From Fulvivirga sp. M361 (GTDB lineage Bacteria; Bacteroidota; Bacteroidia; Cytophagales; Cyclobacteriaceae), in NCBI RefSeq assembly GCF_007097395.1, contig NZ_VKDC01000006.1, positions 396,073-460,072 on the forward strand: a stretch of DNA of 64,000 nucleotides, in the 5' to 3' direction. Both the position numbers and the translations under genes were made by a program. Positions 52,534 to 61,963 of the stretch are shown piece after piece. Each line of letters starts with the position of its first letter. Within the stretch, counting starts at the first letter, position 1. The notes under the pieces are model-generated. The model had not been told where the DNA came from. It saw only the letters and a list, made by a program, of their open reading frames with translations, and ran no database searches.

Positions 52534-54855
52534 ATGAGAAGACACACACAAATCCATCGCTCACTGACTGTTACTACTGTTTTGTTGGTTGCCCTTTTGG
52601 CAATCACATTGCTTTCCACTTGTCATACAACAAATGGAACCATTGACCACAAGAAGGTACTGAAAGAACTGAGTGACCACTACCATTTCCTGCAAGATCG
52701 GGATTCGGCCTTTTTTCCCAGGTCACCGGAGAAGCCAGACGTCCGTATAGAGGATTGGACAAGCGGTTTCTTACCGGGTATACTTTGGTACCTGGCAAGT
52801 CAAAACGATTCAGAATTGTGGAGAGAGACCGCACATCGGTTTACTATGCCACTCGAGGGGCTCAAGACTTATAGGAGAACCCATGATCTGGGATTTATGC
52901 TGTACAATAGCTTTGGGAACGGGTATAAACTAACCGGTGACTCCACCTACAGAGCCGTACTTATTGAAGGAGCCTATAGCCTGGCTTCGAGGTACGATAA
53001 TACTATCGAGGCTATTAAAAGCTGGGACTGGGGGGCAAAAGAGGATTGGCAATATCCGGTGATCATTGATAATATGATGAATCTCGAATACCTCTTTTGG
53101 GCAGCCAAAGCCACCCATGATACTGCTTTTTATGAGATGGCCTATCGCCATGCAAAAACTACGTTAAAAAATCACTTTCGTGAAGACCACAGTAGTTACC
53201 ACGTCGTGGATTATGACACAACAACCGGGGCACCTCGTTGGAAAGGCACATTTCAGGGAATGGCTGATCACACAGCATGGGCGAGGGGGCAGGCCTGGGG
53301 ACTATATGGCTTTACAGTGGCCTTTAGAGAAACAGGCGATAGCACTTTTTTAGAGAAAGCACATCAAATTGCTGATTTTGTTCTGGACCATTCAAACCTG
53401 CCCGAAGACAAAGTGCCTTACTGGGACTTTGACGATGAAGCTTCGAAAGATACACCTCGGGACGTATCTGCAGCCGTTATTATTACCTCTGCTTTGCTCG
53501 AATTACAGGCCTATTCAAACACTGAAAAATCAGATGAATACAAGTTAACCGCCCGGGAAATACTGACTACTGTCAACAATAACTACAGGGATAAAAATGA
53601 AAGTAATCGTAGCTTTTTTCTGGACCACAGTACAGGTCACAAGCCCCGCAATAGCGAAATAGATATGCCTCTTATTTATGCGGAATACTATTTCGCAGAA
53701 GCATTGGTCCGTTTGATAAAATTGGATATCTACAGGGAACCGGATTTTATCAGTGAAATACATACTAAGACATTATCTTTTGATTTACTTCCGGAGATCT
53801 ATTCTGATATAAGAGACGCCCTGAACCGGGGACCGTTTTCAGTATTACAAAAGGACTTCATGCCTCCTGGTGCCGACAAGAACGATTACATGAGTATGGG
53901 GATCTATTGGTGGCCAGATGAAGCAAAAGAAGATGGCTTACCCTACATCAGGAAAGACGGACAGATCAACCCGGAAGTATACAAAATCACAGATTGGCAG
54001 TACATGATGAAAACAGTCGCTTATGCCTTTGATTGTGCTTTGGCATATCAAAATACCGCCGATGATCGATTTGCTTTAAAAGCATCAGAGCTGCTGAAAA
54101 GCTGGTTTACCAATGACTCTACTAAGATGAATCCGCACCTTAACTATGGACAAGGAGTGCCGGGAAGGCACAAAGGCCGAAGGTACGGCATTATTGAAAC
54201 CAGAGACCTGTGGCAGGCATATCAAGCCGCTGATTTAATACAAAATTCAGGGCATTGGGGGGATGAAGATCATGATCAGCTAAAGGCCTGGTTTAACGAC
54301 TTTTTAGATTGGTTATTGACCAGTGAACTGGGAAAACTGGAAAGTCAAACACGTAACAATCACCATAGCTGGTACAATGCGCAAGTAGGCCATCTTGCTC
54401 TTATTTGCGAAAGGGAGCTTGTATTAACCAATATCATTGAAGACACGAAGTTAAATGTGTTGAACTCACAACTGGAAAAAGGAGGGGGGCAACCGGAAGA
54501 ACTCAGCAGGACGTTGAGTTTCTCCTACAGTACCATGAATCTGATGGCCTGTTTTCACCTGGCGCTTTTGGCAGAAGAAGTTGATATAGATCTATGGAAC
54601 TACAAAAACTCAGAAGATACAGGGATTCGTGACGCACTGGATTTTTTGCTCGACGAAGTACTGGATAAAAACGGTTGGTCCTATCCACAAATAAAACCGG
54701 CCAGATACGATGGCTTACTCACTTTACTGGCCATTGCAGCTGAAAAATGGCCTGACAATGCCTATGATCAAAAGGCGAAGGAGATAAAGCAGCGTTATCC
54801 CGGTCAATACGGTAACCAATTTTGGAACATCTATAAACGAGATTGGTCTATGTGA
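52534..54855 (+). CDS. GH88 unsaturated glucuronyl hydrolase fused to alginate-lyase-type domain
   Basis: A 773-residue lipoprotein from the ATG at 52534 (lipobox LLSTC, C30). Residues about 40-405 are GH88: D118 in THDLGF and D179 in IIDNMMNLEY match catalytic D88 and D149 of Bacillus unsaturated glucuronyl hydrolase at a constant offset of 30. Residues about 410-773 are an alginate_lyase (PF05426, PL38-like) alpha/alpha barrel: MGIYWWPDEAK, RRYGIIETRDLWQAY and NNHHSWYNAQ (608-617). So one chain can cut a uronan by beta-elimination and then remove the unsaturated uronic acid. The frame is continuous, so this is a real fusion in the given sequence. Substrate could be glucuronan-like. Confidence 0.85.
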   Translation: MRRHTQIHRSLTVTTVLLVALLAITLLSTCHTTNGTIDHKKVLKELSDHYHFLQDRDSAFFPRSPEKPDVRIEDWTSGFLPGILWYLASQNDSELWRETAHRFTMPLEGLKTYRRTHDLGFMLYNSFGNGYKLTGDSTYRAVLIEGAYSLASRYDNTIEAIKSWDWGAKEDWQYPVIIDNMMNLEYLFWAAKATHDTAFYEMAYRHAKTTLKNHFREDHSSYHVVDYDTTTGAPRWKGTFQGMADHTAWARGQAWGLYGFTVAFRETGDSTFLEKAHQIADFVLDHSNLPEDKVPYWDFDDEASKDTPRDVSAAVIITSALLELQAYSNTEKSDEYKLTAREILTTVNNNYRDKNESNRSFFLDHSTGHKPRNSEIDMPLIYAEYYFAEALVRLIKLDIYREPDFISEIHTKTLSFDLLPEIYSDIRDALNRGPFSVLQKDFMPPGADKNDYMSMGIYWWPDEAKEDGLPYIRKDGQINPEVYKITDWQYMMKTVAYAFDCALAYQNTADDRFALKASELLKSWFTNDSTKMNPHLNYGQGVPGRHKGRRYGIIETRDLWQAYQAADLIQNSGHWGDEDHDQLKAWFNDFLDWLLTSELGKLESQTRNNHHSWYNAQVGHLALICERELVLTNIIEDTKLNVLNSQLEKGGGQPEELSRTLSFSYSTMNLMACFHLALLAEEVDIDLWNYKNSEDTGIRDALDFLLDEVLDKNGWSYPQIKPARYDGLLTLLAIAAEKWPDNAYDQKAKEIKQRYPGQYGNQFWNIYKRDWSM

Positions 54856-54950
54856 AATTGGGAAGGCCTGGTAGATAGGGAAGGGTTGAAATCAAAGGGA
54901 CCGAGCCGCATGTCAGACATTTTTTACCTCATATATTAAAAAAAATTACA

Positions 54951-56603
54951 ATGAACAGAACACTTATTTATACCGTATTCCTCTCATGCATTTTAAACCA
55001 GTTGGAGGGATTTGCTCAAGGCAGAATAAAACCAGAAACACCTGAATGGATCACTTCGGCGGTGTTCTATCAGATCTACCCACAGACATTTAAAGACTCT
55101 GATGGGGATGGAATTGGCGACCTTCAAGGTATCATTTCCAAACTTGACTACGTAAAAAGCCTGGGAATCAATGCGCTGTGGTTGAATCCGTTTTACCTTT
55201 CTCCTTTTTGCGATGCGGGTTACGACGTGGCTGATTTTTATCAGGTTGATCCGCGTTATGGGAACAACGCACTAGCTAAAAAGCTATTTGAAGAAGCACA
55301 CAAACGAGATATTAAGGTCATCCTGGATTTCGTGATCGGTCATACCTCTGTAGAGCACACCTGGTTTAAGGGTTCCATCGGGGAAGACCCCAAATATAAG
55401 AACTGGTTTATCTGGACGGACAATACCTGGAAAACACCTAAAGAATATGCCAGTAAATTTATCCGGGGCTATTCCAGCCGTGATGGTGCCTATATGACTA
55501 ATTTTTTCTGGTGCCAGCCTAAGCTTAATTACGGTTTTGAAAAAGACGAGATCAAGTATGACTGGCAGCTTCCGATCGACCATCCCGATGTGTTAGCACT
55601 GAAAGAAGAAATGAAAAATGTGCTGAAATACTGGCTTGCACAGGGGGTAGATGGCTTCAGAGTGGATATGGCTTATAGTGCCGGTAAGGACTTTTGGCTG
55701 GACGTAAGACGGATGTTTGATGAAGATTACCCCGAAGCTTTGTTGATCTCCGAATGGGGTGACCCTGCACTGGCTATTGAGGCTGGATTTCACGCTGATT
55801 TTATGCATTGGTTTAAAGGTTATGACGATTTGTTTCATAAGAAATGGTTTACCTATGATGAGGATACTTACAGTTTTTTCGAGCCGGCCGGGAAAGGGGA
55901 TATCACAGTTTTTCTGGATGTGTTTTATGATCAATACCAGCAGCTAAAAGATAATGGGTATATATCCATACCGGTTGATAACCACGACATGATAAGGGTG
56001 AAGAGTTACGATCGCGATGATCGTGACCTGGAGATTATTTATGCCTTTCAAATGACCTTTCCCTCCATTCCATTTATTTATTATGGAGATGAAATAGGCA
56101 TGCGGCAGTTGCCTTTGGAAGACGCTCCGGCCGTGGAAGGTTCCTATGGCGGGCGTTCGGGTAACAGGACACCTATGCAATGGGATGCGAGCAAGAATTA
56201 TGGGTTTTCAACAGCTGATAAAGACAAGCTTTACCTGCCACAGGATGGGGCCAAAGATGCCCCCACAGTGGCCCGGCAATTAAGTGATGACCAGGGGTTG
56301 TTGGCGAAAACCAAAAAACTGGTGGAGCTTAGAAAAACGGAAAAAGCCTTGCAGGCCTATGCTGCCTTTGATATCGTCTACGCTAAGAAGAAGGCATATC
56401 CCTTTATTTTTAGTCGTACCGATGAAGATGAAAAGATACTGGTAGTATTGAATCCATCGGAAAAACCGGTTAATGTGCCCGTAGGTGTCAAAACTACAGG
56501 TGATTTTCGTCTGTTGATGGGCGATGGCGTTAAGCTGAAACGGTCAAAGGGATACACTCAAGTGGCCTGTGATGGAAGGTCTTACGGGATATTCCGGTAT
56601 TGA
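54951..56603 (+). CDS. Secreted GH13 alpha-glucosidase/amylase-family enzyme
   Basis: 550 residues with a signal peptide ending GFAQG. GH13 regions are region I DFVIGHTS (126-133), region II GFRVDMAY with nucleophile D239, region III LISEW with acid/base E268, and region IV PVDNHD with D346. IPFIYYGDEIGM is typical of oligo-1,6-glucosidase, trehalose-synthase and related exo-acting members. Region I has Gly where Asn normally precedes His, which is unusual. The C-terminal beta domain (about 470-550) is present. An alpha-glucan enzyme in a sulfated-uronan PUL suggests alpha-glucosyl branches or a transglycosylation role; GH97 upstream fits the same sugar. Confidence 0.9.
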   Translation: MNRTLIYTVFLSCILNQLEGFAQGRIKPETPEWITSAVFYQIYPQTFKDSDGDGIGDLQGIISKLDYVKSLGINALWLNPFYLSPFCDAGYDVADFYQVDPRYGNNALAKKLFEEAHKRDIKVILDFVIGHTSVEHTWFKGSIGEDPKYKNWFIWTDNTWKTPKEYASKFIRGYSSRDGAYMTNFFWCQPKLNYGFEKDEIKYDWQLPIDHPDVLALKEEMKNVLKYWLAQGVDGFRVDMAYSAGKDFWLDVRRMFDEDYPEALLISEWGDPALAIEAGFHADFMHWFKGYDDLFHKKWFTYDEDTYSFFEPAGKGDITVFLDVFYDQYQQLKDNGYISIPVDNHDMIRVKSYDRDDRDLEIIYAFQMTFPSIPFIYYGDEIGMRQLPLEDAPAVEGSYGGRSGNRTPMQWDASKNYGFSTADKDKLYLPQDGAKDAPTVARQLSDDQGLLAKTKKLVELRKTEKALQAYAAFDIVYAKKKAYPFIFSRTDEDEKILVVLNPSEKPVNVPVGVKTTGDFRLLMGDGVKLKRSKGYTQVACDGRSYGIFRY

Positions 56604-56616
56604 AAAGTAAAGGTTA

Positions 56617-58740
56617 ATGAATACATTTAGGAAAATATGGCTATTGGGGCTTGTCTTACTCGCTTTAAAGGGATTGAGCCAACCGCGCCTTTTAGTCACC
56701 CCGAATGCCATGGATCAGATCCGTGAAAAAATAAAGACAGCGCCATGGGCGGAAAGGTCCTGGGAGCGCATCAAACAACACTGTGATAGCTTACTTCAAG
56801 AAGAATTAAAGGTGCCTCCGAGAGGTGGTAGCTGGTCGCACTATTATGTGAGCCCCGATGATGGCCAGGTGCTAAAGACGGGAAAACAAATCGCAGAATG
56901 GCAATGGGAACATTTAAGTACCCAAACAGGAAAGGCCTATTATGGCGACCCTTCCAACCTGGTTACTGATTATGATGGGGTAACACTTTTTTACTATCAT
57001 CACAAACTTGCTAATACCACCGCCATGCTTGGGTTCGCTTACCAGGTATCCGGAGAAGAGCAATATGCGAAAAAAGCCATCGAATTACTCCGTGATTACA
57101 CGCGTAAGTATCCAAAGTACCCCATTCGTGATAAAAACGGACTATCGGACATTAATGCATGGACCGGGGCGGGGCGCGTACACGTACAGTCGTTGGGAGA
57201 GTCACTTTGGACGCTTCAATTGGCCATCGGGACAGACTTTGTTTGGGACAAACTCACATTAAATGATCGTCAGGTGTTGTATGATAGCCTGTTCAGACCA
57301 GCAACTGACCTGATCATAGCACATCACATGAGAGATGAGATACATAATATCGAATGCTGGAAAAACTCAGCAGTGGCAGCTGTGGGCTTTTTATATGACA
57401 ATACGTTTTTGATCAACAGTGCGCTCAGCGATACAACCAGGGGTTACTATCGTCAGCTGAATGAAGGGCTTACATCAGAAGGTTTATGGTGGGAAATGGC
57501 CCCCAGCTATCACTTCTACAGTTTTTATCCCCTTTGGGTAGTCACCCAAATGGCAGAAAACTACGGCATTAAAATGAATTGGTCTGGAATCCGGAAGATG
57601 CTCAGTGGTCCGCTGCTCATGGCTAATTCTCAATTGGAACTTCCGCAAATGAATGATTCCAAACCGGTCAACCTTGAAAAGTATGCGCCTTATTATGATT
57701 TGGGGTATGGTCGTTTCAGAGATAAGAAATTTCTCGCCGTCTTAAAAGGTCATAAACGCTCATCTGTTCCGCACTTTGAGGGTCAGTTCATGGAATTGCC
57801 CATTCTTTACGGAGCCCATCATCTACCAAAATCACAAGTGCAGCCCACTAAAAGTGCCAATTTGACCGGTTCCGGAGTATCCATATTGAGAAGTGGTGCA
57901 GGACTCGATCAACTTAATGTCACCTTAAAATACATGAACCCTGACGGATGGCATTCCCATCCTGATATTTTGGGATTCTCAATTTATAAGGGTAAGCATC
58001 AGCTACTGGTTGACCCAGGGCATGGCCGATACAGTTCTTACCTACATCAGGGATGGTACAAAACGTCCGTGGCTCATAATACGGTTGTGCTTAATCAATC
58101 AAACCAGGAGGTCATGGGGGTCAAGGGTAAGTGTCTGGCCTTTGATAGCCTGACAAATTATGGGGTATATCAAACCTCCGAAGGGTATGATAACTTTGAG
58201 TTTACACGCGCTGTAATGGTCATTGATGAAAACACCCTTTTACTTTTTGATCAGATAAAAACAACTGGAAAGGACACCATCGATCTGGCCTTGCATATGG
58301 AAGGTGAATGGAATGATCGCCCTGTCGGAGAACCGTTAGATTTTGATGCAAATGGATATAAATACCTGAAAGAACCGAGGATAACAAAAGCTAAAAAGGA
58401 ATTTAGATTGAGTACAACTACAGGATCTGTTCCGGTTTATATGGCTACCAGTCTGGCCAGGTATTCCAGTTGCATTACCGCAGATGGTGTGGATGCAAAT
58501 GGAGTAAAAGTGCCCGCAGTCATTTTTAGAAATACAGGGAATTTTCAGGCAGCGGCTCATCTGATCGCACTGGACGGAAGACAGCCGCAGATCCGGTTGA
58601 AGCAAATCGATAATGCCGGAGTTTACCGGGTTGAAATTGAAAAAAATGGTGAGTCCATACAAATTGGGGTCAACCTGACTGGGAAAGAAGTGAAATATAA
58701 GGGGCGAAATTATTCGAAGGCTTATATTCAGTATTTATAA
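56617..58740 (+). CDS. Heparinase II/III-like polysaccharide lyase
   Basis: 707 residues with a signal peptide ending GLSQP. The N-terminal alpha/alpha toroid (about 25-390) contains SHYYVSPDDGQVLKTGK, DINAWTGAGRVHVQSLGESLW and EIHNIECWKNSAVAAVG, the catalytic His/Asn region of PL12/PL15/PL17-type lyases. A beta-sandwich follows with WHSHPDILGFSIYKG (H446, H448) and LLVDPGHGRYSS, the metal-binding side of heparinase II/III proteins. It should cleave uronic acid linkages in the periplasm. It lies 13 bp after the GH13 gene. The exact PL family (15, 17 or a new branch) is uncertain. Confidence 0.85.
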   Translation: MNTFRKIWLLGLVLLALKGLSQPRLLVTPNAMDQIREKIKTAPWAERSWERIKQHCDSLLQEELKVPPRGGSWSHYYVSPDDGQVLKTGKQIAEWQWEHLSTQTGKAYYGDPSNLVTDYDGVTLFYYHHKLANTTAMLGFAYQVSGEEQYAKKAIELLRDYTRKYPKYPIRDKNGLSDINAWTGAGRVHVQSLGESLWTLQLAIGTDFVWDKLTLNDRQVLYDSLFRPATDLIIAHHMRDEIHNIECWKNSAVAAVGFLYDNTFLINSALSDTTRGYYRQLNEGLTSEGLWWEMAPSYHFYSFYPLWVVTQMAENYGIKMNWSGIRKMLSGPLLMANSQLELPQMNDSKPVNLEKYAPYYDLGYGRFRDKKFLAVLKGHKRSSVPHFEGQFMELPILYGAHHLPKSQVQPTKSANLTGSGVSILRSGAGLDQLNVTLKYMNPDGWHSHPDILGFSIYKGKHQLLVDPGHGRYSSYLHQGWYKTSVAHNTVVLNQSNQEVMGVKGKCLAFDSLTNYGVYQTSEGYDNFEFTRAVMVIDENTLLLFDQIKTTGKDTIDLALHMEGEWNDRPVGEPLDFDANGYKYLKEPRITKAKKEFRLSTTTGSVPVYMATSLARYSSCITADGVDANGVKVPAVIFRNTGNFQAAAHLIALDGRQPQIRLKQIDNAGVYRVEIEKNGESIQIGVNLTGKEVKYKGRNYSKAYIQYL

Positions 58741-58852
58741 AAGTTGATGAAATTCAAAGATTGAAATGGAGCGATTCTACCTAAAAGAGAGTCAATCAGA
58801 TTGAATTAAGTCATAAGAGTCTCATTATAAATGGTTTGAAAACAAAAAAATT

Positions 58853-60460
58853 ATGTCTGAACGAACGAATATATCCATCCTCATTACTCTGCTATGTTTG
58901 TGGAGTTGTGTCAAAAAGGAAGGACAAACTACCCGGGAGTCTAGTGCCGCCACTCGTCCCAATATTATCTTTATTATGGCGGACGATCATGCAGAAAAAG
59001 CTATAAGCGCTTACGGGCATGACTTGATCGAGACGCCTAACATTGATCGTCTGGCTAAAGAAGGTATGTTGTTTCGAAACAGCTTCGTGACAAATTCTAT
59101 TTGTGCCCCCAGTCGGGCGGCTATACTTACGGGAAAATTCAGCCATATCAATGGTAAACGTGACAACCTGGATGTATTTGATGGCGATCAGGAAACATTT
59201 CCCAAGTTGCTTCGGAGGGCAGGTTATACTACTGCCATGATAGGAAAGTGGCATTTAAAATCGACGCCACAGGGGTTTGACGAGTGGAATATACTGATTG
59301 GTCAGGGCAATTATTATTCCCCTCGGTTTGTGAGTGGGTCCGATACCACCAGGGTGGATGGCTATGTCACCGATGTAATTACTGACTATGTATTGGATTT
59401 TTTAAACCGAAGAGATACTAAGCAGCCATTCTGTCTTTTTTACCATCACAAAGCACCCCATCGTAACTGGATGCCCAATGTTTCTGATCTTCACCTGTAT
59501 GCAGATGAAAACCTGCCACTCCCGGCTAACTTCTTTGATCAATATAACAATCGGCAAGCTGCTGAAGCGGCCGACATGAGAATAGCAGACATGTTCTTAT
59601 CAGCAGATATGAAATTGATGCCTGACGATTACGATAGTGAAAGCGGTACGGGGGGAAACGATCACTATGACGCAGAACGTGCATGGAAAGCCAATTACAA
59701 TCGTATGAATGAAAAGCAGCGAGAGGCCTGGGATGCACATTATATGCCTCTCAACAAAGCATTTGCTGAATCAAAGCTTACGGGAAAGGAACTGGCCGAA
59801 TGGAAGTATCAACGGTATATGAAGGATTACCTACGCTGCATCAAATCAGTGGATGACAACGTGGGTAGGGTGCTGGGTCACCTGGATAAAAGCGGCTTAG
59901 CGGAAAATACCATCGTGGTATATACCTCAGATCAGGGGTTTTACCTCGGAGAGCATGGCTGGTACGACAAACGATTTATGTATGAAGAGTCTATGCGTAC
60001 ACCGCTCATAGTACGGTACCCAAAAGAGATTAAAGCCGGTACTGTGGCTAAACAGTTAGTCCAGAACATAGATCATGCCGCTACTTTCCTGGATTTTGCG
60101 GGCATTGATATTCCCGGTGAGGTGCAGGGTAAGTCGCTACGACCGGTAATGCTCGATCCTGATCATGCCCCTTTTCGTGAAGCGCTATATTATCATTATT
60201 ATGAAGGGTTGAAAGGTTGGCACAGTGTTAAAAAGCATTATGGTGTACGTACGGAAAGGTACAAACTCATCCACTTTTATCATGACATAGACACATGGGA
60301 ACTGTATGATCTAAAAAATGATTCGGAGGAAATGAATAATCTCTACAACACCGAAGGGTATCGGGATATTCGGGAAGACCTTCACCAGAAATTAAAGAAG
60401 TTAAAGATAAAATACACTGATATAGATTCGAACAAAACCAAGGTTTATAATCGAGAATAA
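58853..60460 (+). CDS. S1-family sulfatase lipoprotein (third)
   Basis: 535 residues with lipobox LWSC, so it is a lipoprotein, unlike the other two. PNIIFIMADDHAEKAIS gives the metal aspartates and C84 in ICAPSRAAILTGK is the formylglycine cysteine. GKWHL and TSDQGFYLGEHGWYDKRFMYEE are typical of the larger S1 subgroup that acts on glycosaminoglycans or sulfated algal glycans. An insertion at about residues 225-310 (rich in acidic and aromatic residues) makes it longer than the others. It ends 1 bp before the next GH-A gene, so they are co-expressed. Confidence 0.9.
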   Translation: MSERTNISILITLLCLWSCVKKEGQTTRESSAATRPNIIFIMADDHAEKAISAYGHDLIETPNIDRLAKEGMLFRNSFVTNSICAPSRAAILTGKFSHINGKRDNLDVFDGDQETFPKLLRRAGYTTAMIGKWHLKSTPQGFDEWNILIGQGNYYSPRFVSGSDTTRVDGYVTDVITDYVLDFLNRRDTKQPFCLFYHHKAPHRNWMPNVSDLHLYADENLPLPANFFDQYNNRQAAEAADMRIADMFLSADMKLMPDDYDSESGTGGNDHYDAERAWKANYNRMNEKQREAWDAHYMPLNKAFAESKLTGKELAEWKYQRYMKDYLRCIKSVDDNVGRVLGHLDKSGLAENTIVVYTSDQGFYLGEHGWYDKRFMYEESMRTPLIVRYPKEIKAGTVAKQLVQNIDHAATFLDFAGIDIPGEVQGKSLRPVMLDPDHAPFREALYYHYYEGLKGWHSVKKHYGVRTERYKLIHFYHDIDTWELYDLKNDSEEMNNLYNTEGYRDIREDLHQKLKKLKIKYTDIDSNKTKVYNRE

Positions 60461-60461
60461 A

Positions 60462-61907
60462 ATGGAACCAACCAAACCTCAATATGACTTTTTGCTGTTT
60501 TCCTTTCTTTTTTTTATCTGTCTATCCAATGCAATGGCTCAAAATGAAGACGAGACACCCCTTCCATACCTGGGAAACCTTGAAGTCCGTAGCTCAAGGC
60601 AGATCATTGCTTCAAACTGGTCAATTGGTGGTGAAACATTAGACAGGGACCTGACGGTCTTTGACCATTGGAAGGAGTACCTCTCTCCCTTAGGTGCTAA
60701 AAAAATGAGATTACAGGCAGGATGGGCAAAATGTGAAAAGCAAAAAGGAGTGTATGATTTTGAGTGGCTCGATGAGATCATAGATTATTTGGTCTCCAAT
60801 GACATCGAGCCCTGGTTACAGACTTCCTACGGAAACCCGATTTATGAGAGTGGGGGAGGTATTCATTTAAATGCAGGATTTCCACGCTCAAAAGAAGCGC
60901 TTGACGCGTGGGATAAATGGGTGTACGCTTTAGCAAATCGATATCGTGGTAAGGTGAATATTTGGGAAGTATGGAATGAACCGGAAAAAAACAGCGTAGA
61001 AGATTATGCCGGGTTGTACGTACGTACCGCAGAAATTATCCGAAAGGAAATACCTTCCGCTACACTATACGCTCTGTCGATGGCAGAGATAAAAAAGACA
61101 GATTACCTCGAGAGTTTCCTCGCTATTTTAACACGTGAAAATAAGTTGAGACTGGTAGACGACATCACTGTGCATGGATATACCTACCGGCCGGAAGATA
61201 CCTATCCGCATTACCAAAAACTGTATGAGGTTATCGCGCGCTATAGTGACAGGATCAGGCTAAACCAGGGCGAATTAGGGTGCCCTTCTACCAACATTCC
61301 TTACTATGCCCTTAAAAACTACGACTGGACAGAAGTCTCTCAGAGTAAATGGCTGCTAAGAAAGCTTTTGGGAGATTTAGGACATGATATCCCGTCATTA
61401 TACTTTACGATTGCCGATATTATTTATACACACGATGGGGTACGACCACTGGATGAAAATACACGAAACTCAAAAGGGTTGTTAGAAGCTAATTTCAAGA
61501 GGGAAATTGTCAGAAAAAAACAGGCTTATCATGCCTATCAACATGTTACGGCGATTTTTGATCATACGTTTGAACGCATTCCTAATTACAGCTACAAGAC
61601 GGATATTGATAGCTCTTTAGCCGTTTTCGGCTACAGGAAAAAATACTTTGATCAACAGCTTGTGGCCATTTGGTTTGACGCTTATGTCCCTGATAGCTCA
61701 ATAAAAAAGGTCCCTGCCAACTTTCAGTTTAATAATGGAATCTTTGAAAACCCTGTCTATTTGGATGTTAGAACCGGTAAGGTGTATAATATTCCGTCGG
61801 ACCAATGGGAAAAGAATGGAACCCATTACATTTTTAAAGATATTCCTGTATATGATTCGCCAATTTTGATTGTGGATAAAGGCTTAATTAAGCTCAAAAA
61901 CAATTAA
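60462..61907 (+). CDS. GH-A-type glycoside hydrolase, GH39-like
   Basis: 481 residues with a signal peptide ending NAMAQ. The barrel shows KKMRLQAGWAKCEKQKGVYDF, the Trp-rich first strands of GH39/GH5-type enzymes. The acid/base is E173 in IWEVWNEPE and the nucleophile candidate is E271 in LNQGELGCPS. The last 80 residues form a beta-sandwich (DQQLVAIWFDAYVPD). It should release a terminal sugar with retention, as beta-xylosidases and alpha-iduronidases do in GH39. Start and stop lie close to the flanking genes (1 bp and 56 bp). Substrate and exact family are uncertain. Confidence 0.82.
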   Translation: MEPTKPQYDFLLFSFLFFICLSNAMAQNEDETPLPYLGNLEVRSSRQIIASNWSIGGETLDRDLTVFDHWKEYLSPLGAKKMRLQAGWAKCEKQKGVYDFEWLDEIIDYLVSNDIEPWLQTSYGNPIYESGGGIHLNAGFPRSKEALDAWDKWVYALANRYRGKVNIWEVWNEPEKNSVEDYAGLYVRTAEIIRKEIPSATLYALSMAEIKKTDYLESFLAILTRENKLRLVDDITVHGYTYRPEDTYPHYQKLYEVIARYSDRIRLNQGELGCPSTNIPYYALKNYDWTEVSQSKWLLRKLLGDLGHDIPSLYFTIADIIYTHDGVRPLDENTRNSKGLLEANFKREIVRKKQAYHAYQHVTAIFDHTFERIPNYSYKTDIDSSLAVFGYRKKYFDQQLVAIWFDAYVPDSSIKKVPANFQFNNGIFENPVYLDVRTGKVYNIPSDQWEKNGTHYIFKDIPVYDSPILIVDKGLIKLKNN

Positions 61908-61963
61908 ATAGTAGCAATTTTGTCTAAATAATTTTTCTCTAAAATTAGAATAACGCACCTGAA

